Shown: positions 20,043 to 28,913, numbered from the stretch's first letter. The stretch is 64,000 nt of DNA from Porticoccaceae bacterium LTM1 (GCA_030252795.1 CP127080.1:1934501-1998500), one strand, 5' to 3'. Notes: generated by a model from the sequence alone, not told the origin. Made by a program: numbers and translations.

Positions 20043-20056
20043 TTGATCTGGATTAA
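20043..20056 (-). promoter_or_regulatory. Predicted Anr/Fnr box upstream of ompW
   Basis: TTGATCTGGATTAA matches the Fnr/Anr consensus TTGAT-N4-ATCAA with one mismatch. It lies 67-80 bases upstream of the ompW start codon, compatible with activation from about -41.5. Confidence 0.65.
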
Positions 20057-20101
20057 CTAGAGCGTCGAGTTTTAATACTCGCTGTACCACCGAAAGTGAA
20101 A

Positions 20102-20226
20102 GACATGGATAGGGTACGGCTTGCTGTGACCGTGGCCAGCATGGATGCTGGCCCCGAGTCCCCATGGATGACTCTTTATCTATGGGGAGTACGACGTGTC
20201 ACAGCAAGCCGTACCCTATCCATGTC
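20102..20226. repeat. Long palindrome, family 2
   Basis: Arms at 20102-20130 and 20198-20226 are a perfect 29-base inverted repeat around a 67-base centre. The centre has a hairpin GGCCAGC/GCTGGCC (20134-20153) containing CAGCATGGATGCTG. Its reverse complement resembles the centre at 7901-7952 (shared CTCG, CAGCATCCATGCTG and ACGGT), but the arms are unrelated. It lies between the DEAD-box gene's stop and the ompW promoter. Confidence 0.85.
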
Positions 20227-20259
20227 CGCACCGAAACAATCGGCTGTATATATTAAAAT

Positions 20260-21594
20260 TCAGCGCTTTTTACGCAGAGGTGTAAAACCTTCCTGCTCAG
20301 TGCTGTCAAAACTCCTGCGGGGAGCGGGCTTTTTCTCTGCCGCCGCTTTACGTTTTGGTGCAGGCTTTTTAGCGGCAGTTTTCCCAGTCGCTTTTTTGGT
20401 TTGCTTTTTCTTTTTGGTGCCCGCGGCCTTACCTGATGATTTCAGTTTTTTCGGGCCCTTGTATTTACCTTCCAGGCCGGCAACCTTGCGGCGCTCAAAA
20501 CTGATGTTCAGGTAACGCTCAATGGAATTCATCAGATTCCATTCGGTGGCAATAATAAAGGAGATCGCTACACCCTCTTCTCCGGCGCGACCTGTTCTTC
20601 CGATTCGGTGAATGTAATCATCACCACTGCGAGCCATATCAAAATTCACCACCAGCTCGACACCCTGGATATCCAGGCCACGAGCAGCAACGTCGGTAGC
20701 CACCAGCACATCCAAATGGCCACGACGCATCTGGTCCATCACAAAATTGCGCTCGTCCTGAAGCATATCGCCGTGCAGCACACCAGCGCGGACTTCGCTG
20801 TTTCTTAAAAACTCGGCCACTTTATCCGCCTGCACAATAGTGTTGGTAAACACTACCGCTTTACCCGCCTCTTCCTGCTGCAACAATTTCAACAGCAGTT
20901 TTTTCTTGTGCTCAACATCGTCTGCCAACACGATTTGCTGGCGAATACTGCTGTGTTTATTGCGAACACTGTGAACAGTAACGGACTCCGGATCACGCAA
21001 CACGGTATCTGCCACTTTGCGTATTCCACGATGCTTCAGGGTAGCCGACAACAACAGCGTTTGGCGATTGGGCTGGCAGGTACTGGCAATGGCCAGTACG
21101 TCTTCGCTAAAGCCCATATCGAGCATGCGATCGGCTTCGTCGAGAACCAGCATCTCCAAGTCGGTAAAATCCGCTGTGCCTTTTTCAATGTGTTCCAGAA
21201 TACGGCCAGGGGTGCCGATAATAATCTCCGGGTTTTTGCGAAGAATGGCGCTCTGGTATTTGAACTGGGCTCCACCGGTAATTACATCTGCTTTCAGGTG
21301 GGTAAATTTTTTCAACTTCAAACAGTGCGCCAGCACCTGGCGAGCCAACTCACGGGTTGGGGTCAACACCAGTGCTCGAGTACTGGTGTTGGGGGAATCG
21401 GTTTCCAGAAATTTTTGCAGCATCGGCAACAGAAAAGCTGCGGTTTTACCACTGCCCGTTTCAGCAGTGATCAACAAATCCTTGCCTTCCAGAGCCAGGG
21501 GAATTACCTGCTTCTGAACATCAGTAGGCTCACTAAATCCCTCTTTGCCAAGCGCCATTTCCAGTCGCTCGTGAAGGTCAAAGTCCTCAAACAT
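20260..21594 (-). CDS. DEAD-box ATP-dependent RNA helicase (RhlE/SrmB type)
   Basis: RNA helicase, probably for ribosome assembly or RNA turnover. 444 residues from ATG 21594 (MFEDFDLHERL). All core motifs are present: Q motif FSEPTDVQKQ, I AETGSGKT, Ia PTRELARQ, Ib TPGR, II DEAD, III SAT, IV VVFTNT, V DVAARGLDI, VI HRIGRTGR. The C-terminal tail (about 375-444) is a Lys/Ala/Pro-rich basic extension, probably for RNA binding. The longer frame from 21732 would overlap bolA by 119 bases and is rejected. Closest subfamily by eye is SrmB/RhlE; the exact name is not certain. Confidence 0.93.
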   Translation of the reverse strand: MFEDFDLHERLEMALGKEGFSEPTDVQKQVIPLALEGKDLLITAETGSGKTAAFLLPMLQKFLETDSPNTSTRALVLTPTRELARQVLAHCLKLKKFTHLKADVITGGAQFKYQSAILRKNPEIIIGTPGRILEHIEKGTADFTDLEMLVLDEADRMLDMGFSEDVLAIASTCQPNRQTLLLSATLKHRGIRKVADTVLRDPESVTVHSVRNKHSSIRQQIVLADDVEHKKKLLLKLLQQEEAGKAVVFTNTIVQADKVAEFLRNSEVRAGVLHGDMLQDERNFVMDQMRRGHLDVLVATDVAARGLDIQGVELVVNFDMARSGDDYIHRIGRTGRAGEEGVAISFIIATEWNLMNSIERYLNISFERRKVAGLEGKYKGPKKLKSSGKAAGTKKKKQTKKATGKTAAKKPAPKRKAAAEKKPAPRRSFDSTEQEGFTPLRKKR

Positions 21595-21613
21595 CACAAC
21601 CTGGTCGTTGGTA

Positions 21614-21928
21614 TCAGTCACGCTTGCTACCCCCCATACAATTTGGCGATTGCGGAGCAGAAACGCGCTCCCCCCACTCTTCTGGCGTGTAAGTGTGCAG
21701 AGCCAGCGCATGCACACCACCGGCCAATTCATCAGAGAGAAGCGAATAAACTGTCTGGTGACGTTTTACTTTTCGTGTCTCGGAGAATTGCTCGCTGACA
21801 ATCACCACCTTGAAGTGGGTTTCCGAGTTGGCGGGCACCGAGTGCATATGACTTTCGTTGTGAACTTCCAGATGGCTGGGGTTTAACGCCGCTGCCAGCT
21901 TCTGCTCAATCTGAGACTGGGTATTCAT
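21614..21928 (-). CDS. bolA: BolA family protein
   Basis: Small class II KH-like protein that works with monothiol glutaredoxins in iron-sulfur and stress metabolism. 104 residues with the BolA features: N-terminal IEQKLAAALNPSHLEVHNESHMH, the invariant-type ETHFKVVIVSEQF strand-helix and a conserved histidine in ALALHTYTPEEW. The C-terminal dozen residues are a variable tail. It ends 19 bases before the DEAD-box helicase start, so the two may share a transcript. Confidence 0.93.
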   Translation of the reverse strand: MNTQSQIEQKLAAALNPSHLEVHNESHMHSVPANSETHFKVVIVSEQFSETRKVKRHQTVYSLLSDELAGGVHALALHTYTPEEWGERVSAPQSPNCMGGSKRD

Positions 21929-21976
21929 GGAATCTCGTTAGGATCTAAATGAGTAAAGGGAGATTATAACCCAGTA

Positions 21977-22798
21977 TCAACGAGCGTCGGTGGTTAAGGA
22001 GTGCTTGGTGTAGATATCAAAACGGGTTGATTTACCGGTCAAGCTGTAGCTGGGAGCCAGCCCAGCCAGAAAAGGCGCCGGTGTCGGGCGTTTAACCACT
22101 ACCCGGTAATAGGTTTTTTGAATCGCCAGAGACAACAGGTTGTCCGAGTCTTCATCCGCACCCACCAGGGCATGAAAGGCCTGCATCTCTTTTTTGACCT
22201 TGGCACTTTTCTGCCGACCAGGGAACATCGGGTCGAGATAGATTACATCGGCGCTGTCATCTGCCATCGCCTCAAGCTGACTCCGGGCATTACCCTGTTG
22301 CAGGTGCATTCGCCCGGCGATGGTCACCAGCTCACCATCATCGCTTAACCTGGCCCTCTCAATGCCGTCGGCCAGTAACGCGTGAACAACAGGGTTGCGC
22401 TCCACAAGGCTCACAGTGGCCCCGAGAGATGCCAGCACGAACGCATCACGACCCAGCCCGGCCGTGAGATCAAACACCTGCAGGTTTGCGCGCTTATCCA
22501 AGCCAACCGCACGAGACAAGTCCTGCTTTTTGCCACCGCCAAATTTACGCCGATGAGCATTGGCCCCTTCGACAAAATCGCAGTAGATAGCACCCGGCGC
22601 TTTTGGGCCGGTAAGTTGCAAACCGAGACCACGCTCGGATAAAACCAACACACAGCAAAAAGCCGCCGATGATGGCGGCTCTTGCGGGATATTGTCGAGA
22701 AAGCTTAGCGACAGCTGGTCAGCGAGTTGCCGCGCCGGGACTTCATATCCCTGCGCGGCTACAACTGCACAGCGCTGTGCTGCTGTAAATTCAGACAA
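21977..22798 (-). CDS. rsmJ: 16S rRNA (guanine-1516-N2) methyltransferase RsmJ
   Basis: SAM-dependent methyltransferase modifying G1516 of 16S rRNA. 273 residues: VFDLTAGLGRDAFVLASLG (SAM motif I, about 108-126), VSLVERNPV (acidic motif II), and YLDPMFPGRQKSAKVKKEMQ, the DPMFP catalytic signature of RsmJ/YhiQ. C-terminal KRPTPAPFLAGLAPSYSLTGKSTRFD is also typical. Start is a TTG at 22798 with GGAAA about 12 bases upstream; a weak start. Confidence 0.93.
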   Translation of the reverse strand: MSEFTAAQRCAVVAAQGYEVPARQLADQLSLSFLDNIPQEPPSSAAFCCVLVLSERGLGLQLTGPKAPGAIYCDFVEGANAHRRKFGGGKKQDLSRAVGLDKRANLQVFDLTAGLGRDAFVLASLGATVSLVERNPVVHALLADGIERARLSDDGELVTIAGRMHLQQGNARSQLEAMADDSADVIYLDPMFPGRQKSAKVKKEMQAFHALVGADEDSDNLLSLAIQKTYYRVVVKRPTPAPFLAGLAPSYSLTGKSTRFDIYTKHSLTTDAR

Positions 22799-22803
22799 TT
22801 AGA

Positions 22804-23454
22804 TCAATTTCCGGTAGGTTGCAGCTCGATCTCAACGCGACGGTTTTGCTGACGACCGGTTTCAGTGTCATTGCTGGCCACTGGATAGCGCTCACCGTAA
22901 CCGGTGGAGAACAGACGTCCGGCAACTACACCCTGGGACTGCAGATACTGACTAACACCAGCAGCACGGCGCTCACTCAGGGTCTGGTTGTACTCGGAAG
23001 CACCGGTAGAGTCAGTGTGGCCGTAAATTCTGACGTTGGTTTCGTTAAACTCTTTGATCACGATGGCTACAGACTCAAGCGTCGGGTAAAACTCCGGGCG
23101 CACTTCGTAACGATCAGATCCAAAAGTAATATTGCTCGGCATTACCAGGCGAATATTGTCACCTTCGCGCTGAACTCGAACACCAGTACCCTCAAGCTTT
23201 TGACGCAGCTGAGCTTCCTGGCGATCCATGTAGTAACCGATACCGGCACCAGCGGCTGCACCTGCAGCAGCGCCATACAGCGCCCCTTTCTTGCGGTCAC
23301 CATCACGGGCAGCGGCACCGACAACAGCACCTGCCAACGCACCGATTCCTGCACCCTTGGCGGTATTACTGGTTTTTTGTTCGCCAGTGTAAGGATCGAT
23401 AGAGGCACATCCAGCCATCAGGACTACAGCGCCGATTGCAATCAATTTCTTCAT
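22804..23454 (-). CDS. OmpA-family lipoprotein (YiaD/YfiB-like)
   Basis: Outer-membrane lipoprotein that binds peptidoglycan. 216 residues from ATG 23454: lipoprotein signal with lipobox LMAGC (Cys about 17), a Gly/Ala-rich segment (GAGIGALAGAVVGAAARDG..., about 34-75) typical of glycine-zipper proteins, and a C-terminal OmpA domain (about 95-210) with FGSDRYEVRP, YGHTDSTGASEYNQTLSERRA and NRRVEIEL. Upstream frame to 23520 lacks a start signal. Monocistronic or leading into rsmJ (5-base gap). Confidence 0.92.
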   Translation of the reverse strand: MKKLIAIGAVVLMAGCASIDPYTGEQKTSNTAKGAGIGALAGAVVGAAARDGDRKKGALYGAAAGAAAGAGIGYYMDRQEAQLRQKLEGTGVRVQREGDNIRLVMPSNITFGSDRYEVRPEFYPTLESVAIVIKEFNETNVRIYGHTDSTGASEYNQTLSERRAAGVSQYLQSQGVVAGRLFSTGYGERYPVASNDTETGRQQNRRVEIELQPTGN

Positions 23455-23520
23455 AAAAAAATCCCTCTTGCATTCTAATTTGGCCGCCGGAACAGGGCGT
23501 TCCAGGAAAAACGGAATCAC

Positions 23521-23912
23521 ATGATGCCAGCGAGTTTAACGCTTTTCCAGTAGAGTTATGAGATCTGCCTATCCGAGCACACTTTCCTTTTTGACCCCAA
23601 GGCTTATGACCACAAATTGCTCAATTTGCGCCTTCTTTTACAACAAATCCAGTTACCCACATCTTCTGTGGATAACTTTGTGAATAGCTTTTTTGTAACC
23701 ATCGCAAACGCCCATATTACGCGACTGCCAGCAAACTGATGACTTTTTAAACAAAATAAAATATCAATTAAAATCAACAAGTTAGATAGGTTACAAAAAG
23801 TACAGGGAGAACTATTGACGTTTGATGACAGTTTAGATAGGTCATTTACGCACTGTGGACATAAATGATTAATTGGAGACTGGATTTGTCAAAATGGTCC
23901 GTAAGAAACAGT
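23521..23912. other. AT-rich intergenic region upstream of the OmpA-like lipoprotein
   Basis: About 390 bases without a gene. It contains TGTGGATAA (23667-23675), a perfect DnaA-box complement, and TTACCCACA (23653-23661), one mismatch from a DnaA box, facing each other. TTAGATAGGT occurs twice about 50 bases apart (near 23783 and 23833). The rest is AT-rich and probably holds the promoter of the gene starting at 23454. No ORF or RNA gene is seen. Confidence 0.45.
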
Positions 23913-24668
23913 CTAAACCAGTTGCAACCAGCCAAACCCCTCGTCCTGACAGGCATAGTGAACCTCTTTGATTTCACTCACCAGGGAGGACACTGCCTCC
24001 TGCACTTTCTCGATAGCGTTATTTTTCAGGCTGATATGCCCTAACACCAGGTGCTGAAGACGATCTCGCTCAACCTGACTGAGTAGATCAGCGCACTGAA
24101 TATTATTCAGGTGCCCCCAATGGCTGCTAACCCTGCGTTTCAACGATTGGGGATATGGGCCTGAAGCCAGCATTTGAAGGTCGTGGTTCGCCTCCAGTAA
24201 AAGTGCATCACAACTGCGGTAAGACTCAACAACATGGGGAGTAACACTACCTAGATCCGTCAACACCCCAAGGCAATGGCGATCACTTCTAAACAGGTAT
24301 TGAACGGGCTCCCGGGCATCGTGGGGTACTGCTACAGGCTGCACTTCAAGCTCACCAATATTCAGTGCCTGCTCACCTTCGATAAGGTTTACAGCCTGTT
24401 CATCAACTTTGCCGGCCCTGGCCGTGCCTGCTGTGAGGTATACCGGTATTTTGTAGCGGCGTGACAGCGGCATCACACCTTTAAGGTGATCGCCGTGTTC
24501 ATGGGTAACCAGAATTGCGCTTAGCTGCTCCGGCGTTCGCTCCAGTCGAGCCAGCCGTTTAACCGTTTCGCGTATGGAAAATCCGCAGTCAACAAGTAAG
24601 CAGGTGTCGCCACACTCTACCAGTGTGGCGTTGCCTTTACTGCCACTGCCAAGGGAGGCAAACCTCAC
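23913..24668 (-). CDS. Metallo-beta-lactamase-fold hydrolase, YycJ/WalJ-like
   Basis: 251 residues of a metallo-hydrolase: N-terminal FASLGSGSKGNATLVE, metal-binding THEHGDHLKG (about 55-64), further ligands in AVPHDA, DLGSV and a C-terminal LGHIS histidine. SSGSKGN-type start and the LLEANHD segment are typical of the YycJ family of exonuclease-like MBL proteins. It follows bamC by 7 bases and is part of dapA-bamC-MBL, the same order as in Pseudomonas. The physiological substrate is not known to me. Confidence 0.88.
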   Translation of the reverse strand: MRFASLGSGSKGNATLVECGDTCLLVDCGFSIRETVKRLARLERTPEQLSAILVTHEHGDHLKGVMPLSRRYKIPVYLTAGTARAGKVDEQAVNLIEGEQALNIGELEVQPVAVPHDAREPVQYLFRSDRHCLGVLTDLGSVTPHVVESYRSCDALLLEANHDLQMLASGPYPQSLKRRVSSHWGHLNNIQCADLLSQVERDRLQHLVLGHISLKNNAIEKVQEAVSSLVSEIKEVHYACQDEGFGWLQLV

Positions 24669-24675
24669 AACAACC

Positions 24676-25704
24676 TCAGGAGAGGTTGCCGCGAAGTTCT
24701 TTCAGAAGGCGCAGGGCCGCTTTCTCTTCAGGATTAGAACCGTCCGGATTTACGATTCGGACCTCGACACCCTGGTCGACGGTTTTCAACAGAATATGGT
24801 AATCCACCCGGCGCGACTCTTCGTCATCCGAGCCAAACCAGCCGCTGAACCAGCCGCCGTCCTCGTCCTCGGATTTGAGCTGGACGTAGAAAATACCCTC
24901 GTCACGGTTTTTATCGACGGTTTTGAATTCGCCACGCTGCGCAGAGTAATCCACTGAGGCCCAGGAGCGCTCAAAGCTGAGCTTAATCAGGATGTAGGGT
25001 TCAGCACCTTTCGGGGTAACCACTTCTACCTTCGGCTTGCCACCGATTGACTGCGCCAGCAGGGACACAGTGCTATCAGACACATCCCCTGCCAGGGTTT
25101 CTGCCAGCAGCTTGAGAACTTCTTGTTCCCGAGCAGAATCATTGGAGGCTTCCGGCCAGGTCTGGGCAGATTCGGAACCTTTCATCGCCTGATTGTGCAG
25201 CACGCTGACTTCGGTTGAATTCAACTGAACACCCGGCTCAACTTTTACACGGAAGCGATGCGAATACTCTTCGTCATTTTCAAAGTTGACCCACACGGTT
25301 TCCATAATTCCGTCGCTGGCATTGGCCACTGCTGGCGGCAATGCATTACGCGAAAGCGCATTGCGCACTTTGGGCCACACTTCTGCTGGAGAAGCCTGAA
25401 CCAGTGCCCAACTCTTGTCATCCAGGGATTGAATCTTGATCTTGTCTTCAAAACTGACTTCAGAAGCACGACGCGGACGAGGAACTTCAAACTCGTTAGG
25501 AATAACCGTATCGTCAGCAATCGAGGGGATCCGGTAAACCTCACCCAGACTCTCCGCATCCATACCTTCTGGCACATCGAGAACCGCTTGCTCCTCGGCA
25601 AGTTGATAATCATTACTGCGATCGCGAAAGGTATCACCAAACAGACCACACCCCGTCAAACTCAGAGAGGCTGCGATCGCTATTGCCAGATTCTTCTTGG
25701 TCAT
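24676..25704 (-). CDS. bamC: Outer membrane assembly lipoprotein BamC
   Basis: Lipoprotein of the BAM complex that folds outer membrane proteins. 342 residues from ATG 25704 (MTKKNLAIAIAASLSLTGCG): lipobox LTGC, the unstructured N-terminal BamD-binding lasso (RSNDYQLAEEQAVLDVPEG), and two helix-grip domains (about 95-210 and 225-340). C-terminal YHILLKTVDQGVEVRIVNPDG fits. The frame begins at 25719 but the signal peptide starts at the chosen Met. 24 bases downstream of dapA, as is common in gammaproteobacteria. Confidence 0.93.
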   Translation of the reverse strand: MTKKNLAIAIAASLSLTGCGLFGDTFRDRSNDYQLAEEQAVLDVPEGMDAESLGEVYRIPSIADDTVIPNEFEVPRPRRASEVSFEDKIKIQSLDDKSWALVQASPAEVWPKVRNALSRNALPPAVANASDGIMETVWVNFENDEEYSHRFRVKVEPGVQLNSTEVSVLHNQAMKGSESAQTWPEASNDSAREQEVLKLLAETLAGDVSDSTVSLLAQSIGGKPKVEVVTPKGAEPYILIKLSFERSWASVDYSAQRGEFKTVDKNRDEGIFYVQLKSEDEDGGWFSGWFGSDDEESRRVDYHILLKTVDQGVEVRIVNPDGSNPEEKAALRLLKELRGNLS

Positions 25705-25728
25705 TATATTCCTCGACAATAATCGAAA

Positions 25729-26607
25729 TTACAGAACGCCGGCGCCATTCATGGCACTGCGAACCTGTTCATGAAACTCTTCGGAGAGCTCGGTCAGCGG
25801 CAAACGGATTGCCTTGGACATCTTGCCCATTTCTGCAACCGCCCACTTTACCGGAATCGGGTTGGATTCAACAAACATAGCGTGATGCAGTGGATCCAGA
25901 ACCGCATTCAAAGCCCTGGCTCGCTCCGCATCTCCATCCAACGCCGCTTGACACATCTCGGCCATTTTTTCAGGAGCAACGTTAGCGGTAACAGAGATAT
26001 CGCCTTTACCACCCATCAGAATAAATTCAGTGGCAGTGAAATCATCACCGGAATAAATCGCAAAGCCTTCCGGACAGGTTTCGATCAACTCTTTAGCTCG
26101 TTCCAGATCACCAGTGGCTTCCTTAATACCCACAATATTGGGGAGTTCAGCCAGCTGGCGAACCGTTTCCGGAAGCATATCCACACCAGTACGACCCGGA
26201 ACGTTATACAGAATCTGTGGGATATCGACAGATTCAGCGATCAATTTGTGGTGAAGGTACAGGCCTTTCTGGGTTGGTTTGTTGTAATACGGAGTCACCA
26301 ACAGACAGGCATCCGCACCGGCGTGCTTGGCCTGGCGAGTTAGTTCCAGCGCTTCTTCCGTGGAATTACCACCCGTACCCGCAATAATCGGGATGCGGCC
26401 ATTTGCAGCCTGCACTACCAGGCTCAACACCGCCTTGTGCTCGCCCATATCCAAAGTCGCTGATTCACCGGTTGTACCAACAGCAACAATAGCGCTGGTG
26501 CCCGCCTCTACATGCCAGTCGACCAACCGTTTAAGGCTGGCCCAATCCACCAGATTGGAGTCAGGCATCATCGGGGTTACGAGGGCAACAATACTGCCGG
26601 TGATCAT
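25729..26607 (-). CDS. dapA: 4-hydroxy-tetrahydrodipicolinate synthase DapA
   Basis: Condenses pyruvate and aspartate semialdehyde in lysine and diaminopimelate synthesis. 292 residues: GSIVALVTPM start, GTTGESATL (pyruvate-binding Thr-Thr), YNVPGRTGVDM with the proton-relay Tyr, and the Schiff-base Lys in GIKEATGD (about residue 161), then YSGDDFTATEFILMGGKGDISV. All catalytic residues are present. AAGGAA precedes the start. Confidence 0.97.
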   Translation of the reverse strand: MITGSIVALVTPMMPDSNLVDWASLKRLVDWHVEAGTSAIVAVGTTGESATLDMGEHKAVLSLVVQAANGRIPIIAGTGGNSTEEALELTRQAKHAGADACLLVTPYYNKPTQKGLYLHHKLIAESVDIPQILYNVPGRTGVDMLPETVRQLAELPNIVGIKEATGDLERAKELIETCPEGFAIYSGDDFTATEFILMGGKGDISVTANVAPEKMAEMCQAALDGDAERARALNAVLDPLHHAMFVESNPIPVKWAVAEMGKMSKAIRLPLTELSEEFHEQVRSAMNGAGVL

Positions 26608-26669
26608 AAAAATTCCTTATGTGTTATATGGGTAAAGGAGAGCTATGGTACTGGTCACCGCAGAACGGC

Positions 26670-27653
26670 TCAAGCACCTTTGCGCCTCTTTCTGCGGCTT
26701 CGACGGCGTTTTTCGACCGAATAGAGAGAGGGTTCACCTTCAGGACGAGTTTTAAAGCGACGGTGTACCCACAAATACTGTTCCGGACACTCGCGAACAA
26801 ACTGCTCAACCAACTGATTGACTCTCAGCGTATCATTTCGTTCATCGCCTGTAGGGAAATTCTCGAGTGGTGGGTGAACCTTGATCAGGTAGCCGCTGCC
26901 ATCCGGCTTGCGATGGTGAGTAAAAGGAAGCACCGCTGCATTGCCTTTGCCTGCCAATCGACTGGTTGCCACCACGGTTGCCGCTTCAACACCAAAGAAA
27001 GGCACAAAGATACTCTGGTTGCGCCCATAATCCTGATCCGGCGCATACCAGAGAACGCGCCCCTGACGCAGCGCTTTCAGCACACCGCGCAGATCGCGTC
27101 GCGGGTAGGCACGAGATCTCTGGCCACGTTTTTCCCTACCCTTGCGCTGCACATAATCAAATACCGGATTATTGTTGGGGCGATACATACCATCAACACA
27201 GGCTTTACTGTTAATCCCAGCTGCACCCATCTCAAGTGTGGTGTAGTGCAGGGCCATCAACAGGGCGCCGCGGCCATTGAGGTTTTCCAGGTTTTCGAGA
27301 CCTTCAAATGTCATTAACCGATTAAAGCGTCGCGCCGACCACCACCAGGCAATGCCGGTTTCAAACAGGGCAATACCACTGCTGGCAAAGTTTTCTTTTA
27401 AGAGCTTGTTACGAGCCTCTGCACTCATTTCCGGAAAGCAGAGTTCAAGATTGCGCTCAGCAAAATAGCGGCGCTTTTTACCAGTGTGGTACATCAGCCA
27501 GCCAGTAAATCGGCCCAGCTTGAGCAGCACCGAATACGGCAGCATTACCAACAGACGCCAAAAACCCAGACCAATCCAGGTCAACCAATGTTTTGGGTGC
27601 AAAAGAGCACGTGAAAAGTGAGGGCGAATTTCCATGGAGCCGACTTTAGTCAA
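26670..27653 (-). CDS. Lipid A acyltransferase, LpxL/LpxM (HtrB) family
   Basis: Adds a secondary acyl chain to lipid A at the inner membrane. 327 residues with an N-terminal membrane helix region (LTWIGLGFWRLLVMLPYSVLL), NLELCFPEMSAEARNKLL, the catalytic H-x4-E as HYTTLE (about 150-155), YRPNNNPVFDYVQRKGR, and LWYAPDQDYGRNQSIFVPFFG. Very basic C-terminus. LpxL is the better guess from the YRPNNNPV segment, but I cannot separate it firmly from its paralogs. Confidence 0.88.
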   Translation of the reverse strand: MTKVGSMEIRPHFSRALLHPKHWLTWIGLGFWRLLVMLPYSVLLKLGRFTGWLMYHTGKKRRYFAERNLELCFPEMSAEARNKLLKENFASSGIALFETGIAWWWSARRFNRLMTFEGLENLENLNGRGALLMALHYTTLEMGAAGINSKACVDGMYRPNNNPVFDYVQRKGREKRGQRSRAYPRRDLRGVLKALRQGRVLWYAPDQDYGRNQSIFVPFFGVEAATVVATSRLAGKGNAAVLPFTHHRKPDGSGYLIKVHPPLENFPTGDERNDTLRVNQLVEQFVRECPEQYLWVHRRFKTRPEGEPSLYSVEKRRRSRRKRRKGA

Positions 27654-27696
27654 AAGTTCGGCATTATAGCGGCTATTACGCTGTTGGTCAGATCGA

Positions 27697-27930
27697 TTAA
27701 ATCCTTAGTAAGGCATCAAGCTGATCAACCACTTCGGCCCAGTCAGAATCATCGCGAATGGCATCACGGAGAAAGCTTTTTTGCGAATCATTCCAGAATT
27801 CCGCTTCGGTCAGACAGAGACTGGCTTCCAATGGGGCATGCTCTTCAATAAAGCGGTCAATAGCCTCCTCCATGGAGGGCAGGCCCAGCTGATCAAACAA
27901 AGTAGGTAATGTGTGGGGAACAGTATCCAT
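27697..27930 (-). CDS. DUF2789 family protein
   Basis: 77 residues beginning MDTVPHTLPTLFDQLGLPS, a pattern I recognise from the DUF2789 family of short proteins in gammaproteobacteria; helical, acidic, with FWNDSQKSFLRDAIRDDSDWAEVVDQLD. No signal or membrane helix. Function unknown. It sits alone between the acyltransferase and an MBL-fold gene. Confidence 0.75.
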   Translation of the reverse strand: MDTVPHTLPTLFDQLGLPSMEEAIDRFIEEHAPLEASLCLTEAEFWNDSQKSFLRDAIRDDSDWAEVVDQLDALLRI

Positions 27931-27973
27931 AACGACAACAACAGATCATGGCTTCCCTATAGTTATAGACCCC

Positions 27974-28825
27974 TCAGGGCCTGTTTCCACTAATTTGCCA
28001 GTGCTCCTCACCAAACGCCCAGTGACGATCAATGGTTTTGACCGCGACACCGTCTTTTTCCAGTTTCAGCAGGTGCGCCCAGAGCGAATAGCGGGCAATT
28101 CTATGTAACCGTGAATCCACGTCGTCGTAAACCGCTGGCAACAGCTTGTCGAGGCTGGCTTCGCCCAGCTCGGCCATCTTCTCCAGCACTTTTTGCTCCC
28201 GCTTCAGGCGGTGAGCGATAAGACTGTTAATGACCACATCCGGATGCTGCATCACATCCCCATGGCCAGGGGCGATGGCGGTAACCGGATATTCTTTCAA
28301 CTTCTCCAGCGACTCAAGATAAGCCTTCATATCCCCGCTGGGCGGAATAATCACCACCGAGCCGCCACCGAAGATATGGTCGCCGGCAAACAACACGCCC
28401 TCTTCTTTCAGCAGATAGCAGACGTGATTCCCCACATGGCCCGGCGTGTAAATGGCCTGCAGGTTAAACCCCTGCGCAGCCAGAATTTCACCGTCTTCAA
28501 TATTTTTGGCCACCTGAAAAGTCGTATCCTGATGACCATCATCCGGCATAACCAATCCGACCGGCTGTGCCCCCGTTGCTGCTATCAGCGCCTGAGTAGC
28601 TGGCGAATGATCCGGATGAGTATGAGTGACAACTACCCATTTTAACTTGCCATCACAAGCCGCCAGAATCGCTTCGATATGACTGTCGACAGCCGGGCCG
28701 GGGTCAATAACGGCAATCTCATCCGTCCCTACCAGATAAGTATTAGTGCCCGCCGAGGTCATCGGCCCGGGGTTGGGCGCAGTGATGCGGCGAACCAGAG
28801 GAGAGAGCTGAATGAGTGAGTGCAT
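27974..28825 (-). CDS. Metallo-beta-lactamase-fold hydrolase, LACTB2-like
   Basis: 283 residues from ATG 28825 (MHSLIQLSPLVRRI): TSAGTNTYLVG, metal-binding THTHPDHSPA (about 75-84), GHVGNHVCYLL, FAGDHIFGGGSVVI and APGHGDVM, then a C-terminal winged-helix-like part. This fits the LACTB2-type hydrolase/endoribonuclease group. The open frame extends upstream to 28972, but those residues come from a terminator and an intergenic repeat, so the later ATG is chosen. No operon partner. Confidence 0.85.
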   Translation of the reverse strand: MHSLIQLSPLVRRITAPNPGPMTSAGTNTYLVGTDEIAVIDPGPAVDSHIEAILAACDGKLKWVVVTHTHPDHSPATQALIAATGAQPVGLVMPDDGHQDTTFQVAKNIEDGEILAAQGFNLQAIYTPGHVGNHVCYLLKEEGVLFAGDHIFGGGSVVIIPPSGDMKAYLESLEKLKEYPVTAIAPGHGDVMQHPDVVINSLIAHRLKREQKVLEKMAELGEASLDKLLPAVYDDVDSRLHRIARYSLWAHLLKLEKDGVAVKTIDRHWAFGEEHWQISGNRP

Positions 28826-28868
28826 AGTCGGGATAAACAAATTGTTTGTGAATTTCAGAATAAACAAA

Positions 28869-28890
28869 AAAGGCAGCCGAAGCTGCCTTT
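28869..28890. terminator. Hairpin between fabV and the LACTB2-like gene
   Basis: Stem AAAGGCAGC / GCTGCCTTT with loop CGAA, with A and T runs on either side. It lies after fabV in the minus direction and 5' of the hydrolase gene start. Confidence 0.75.
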
Positions 28891-28913
28891 CCCAGAACGC
28901 TGACAAACTCCCC

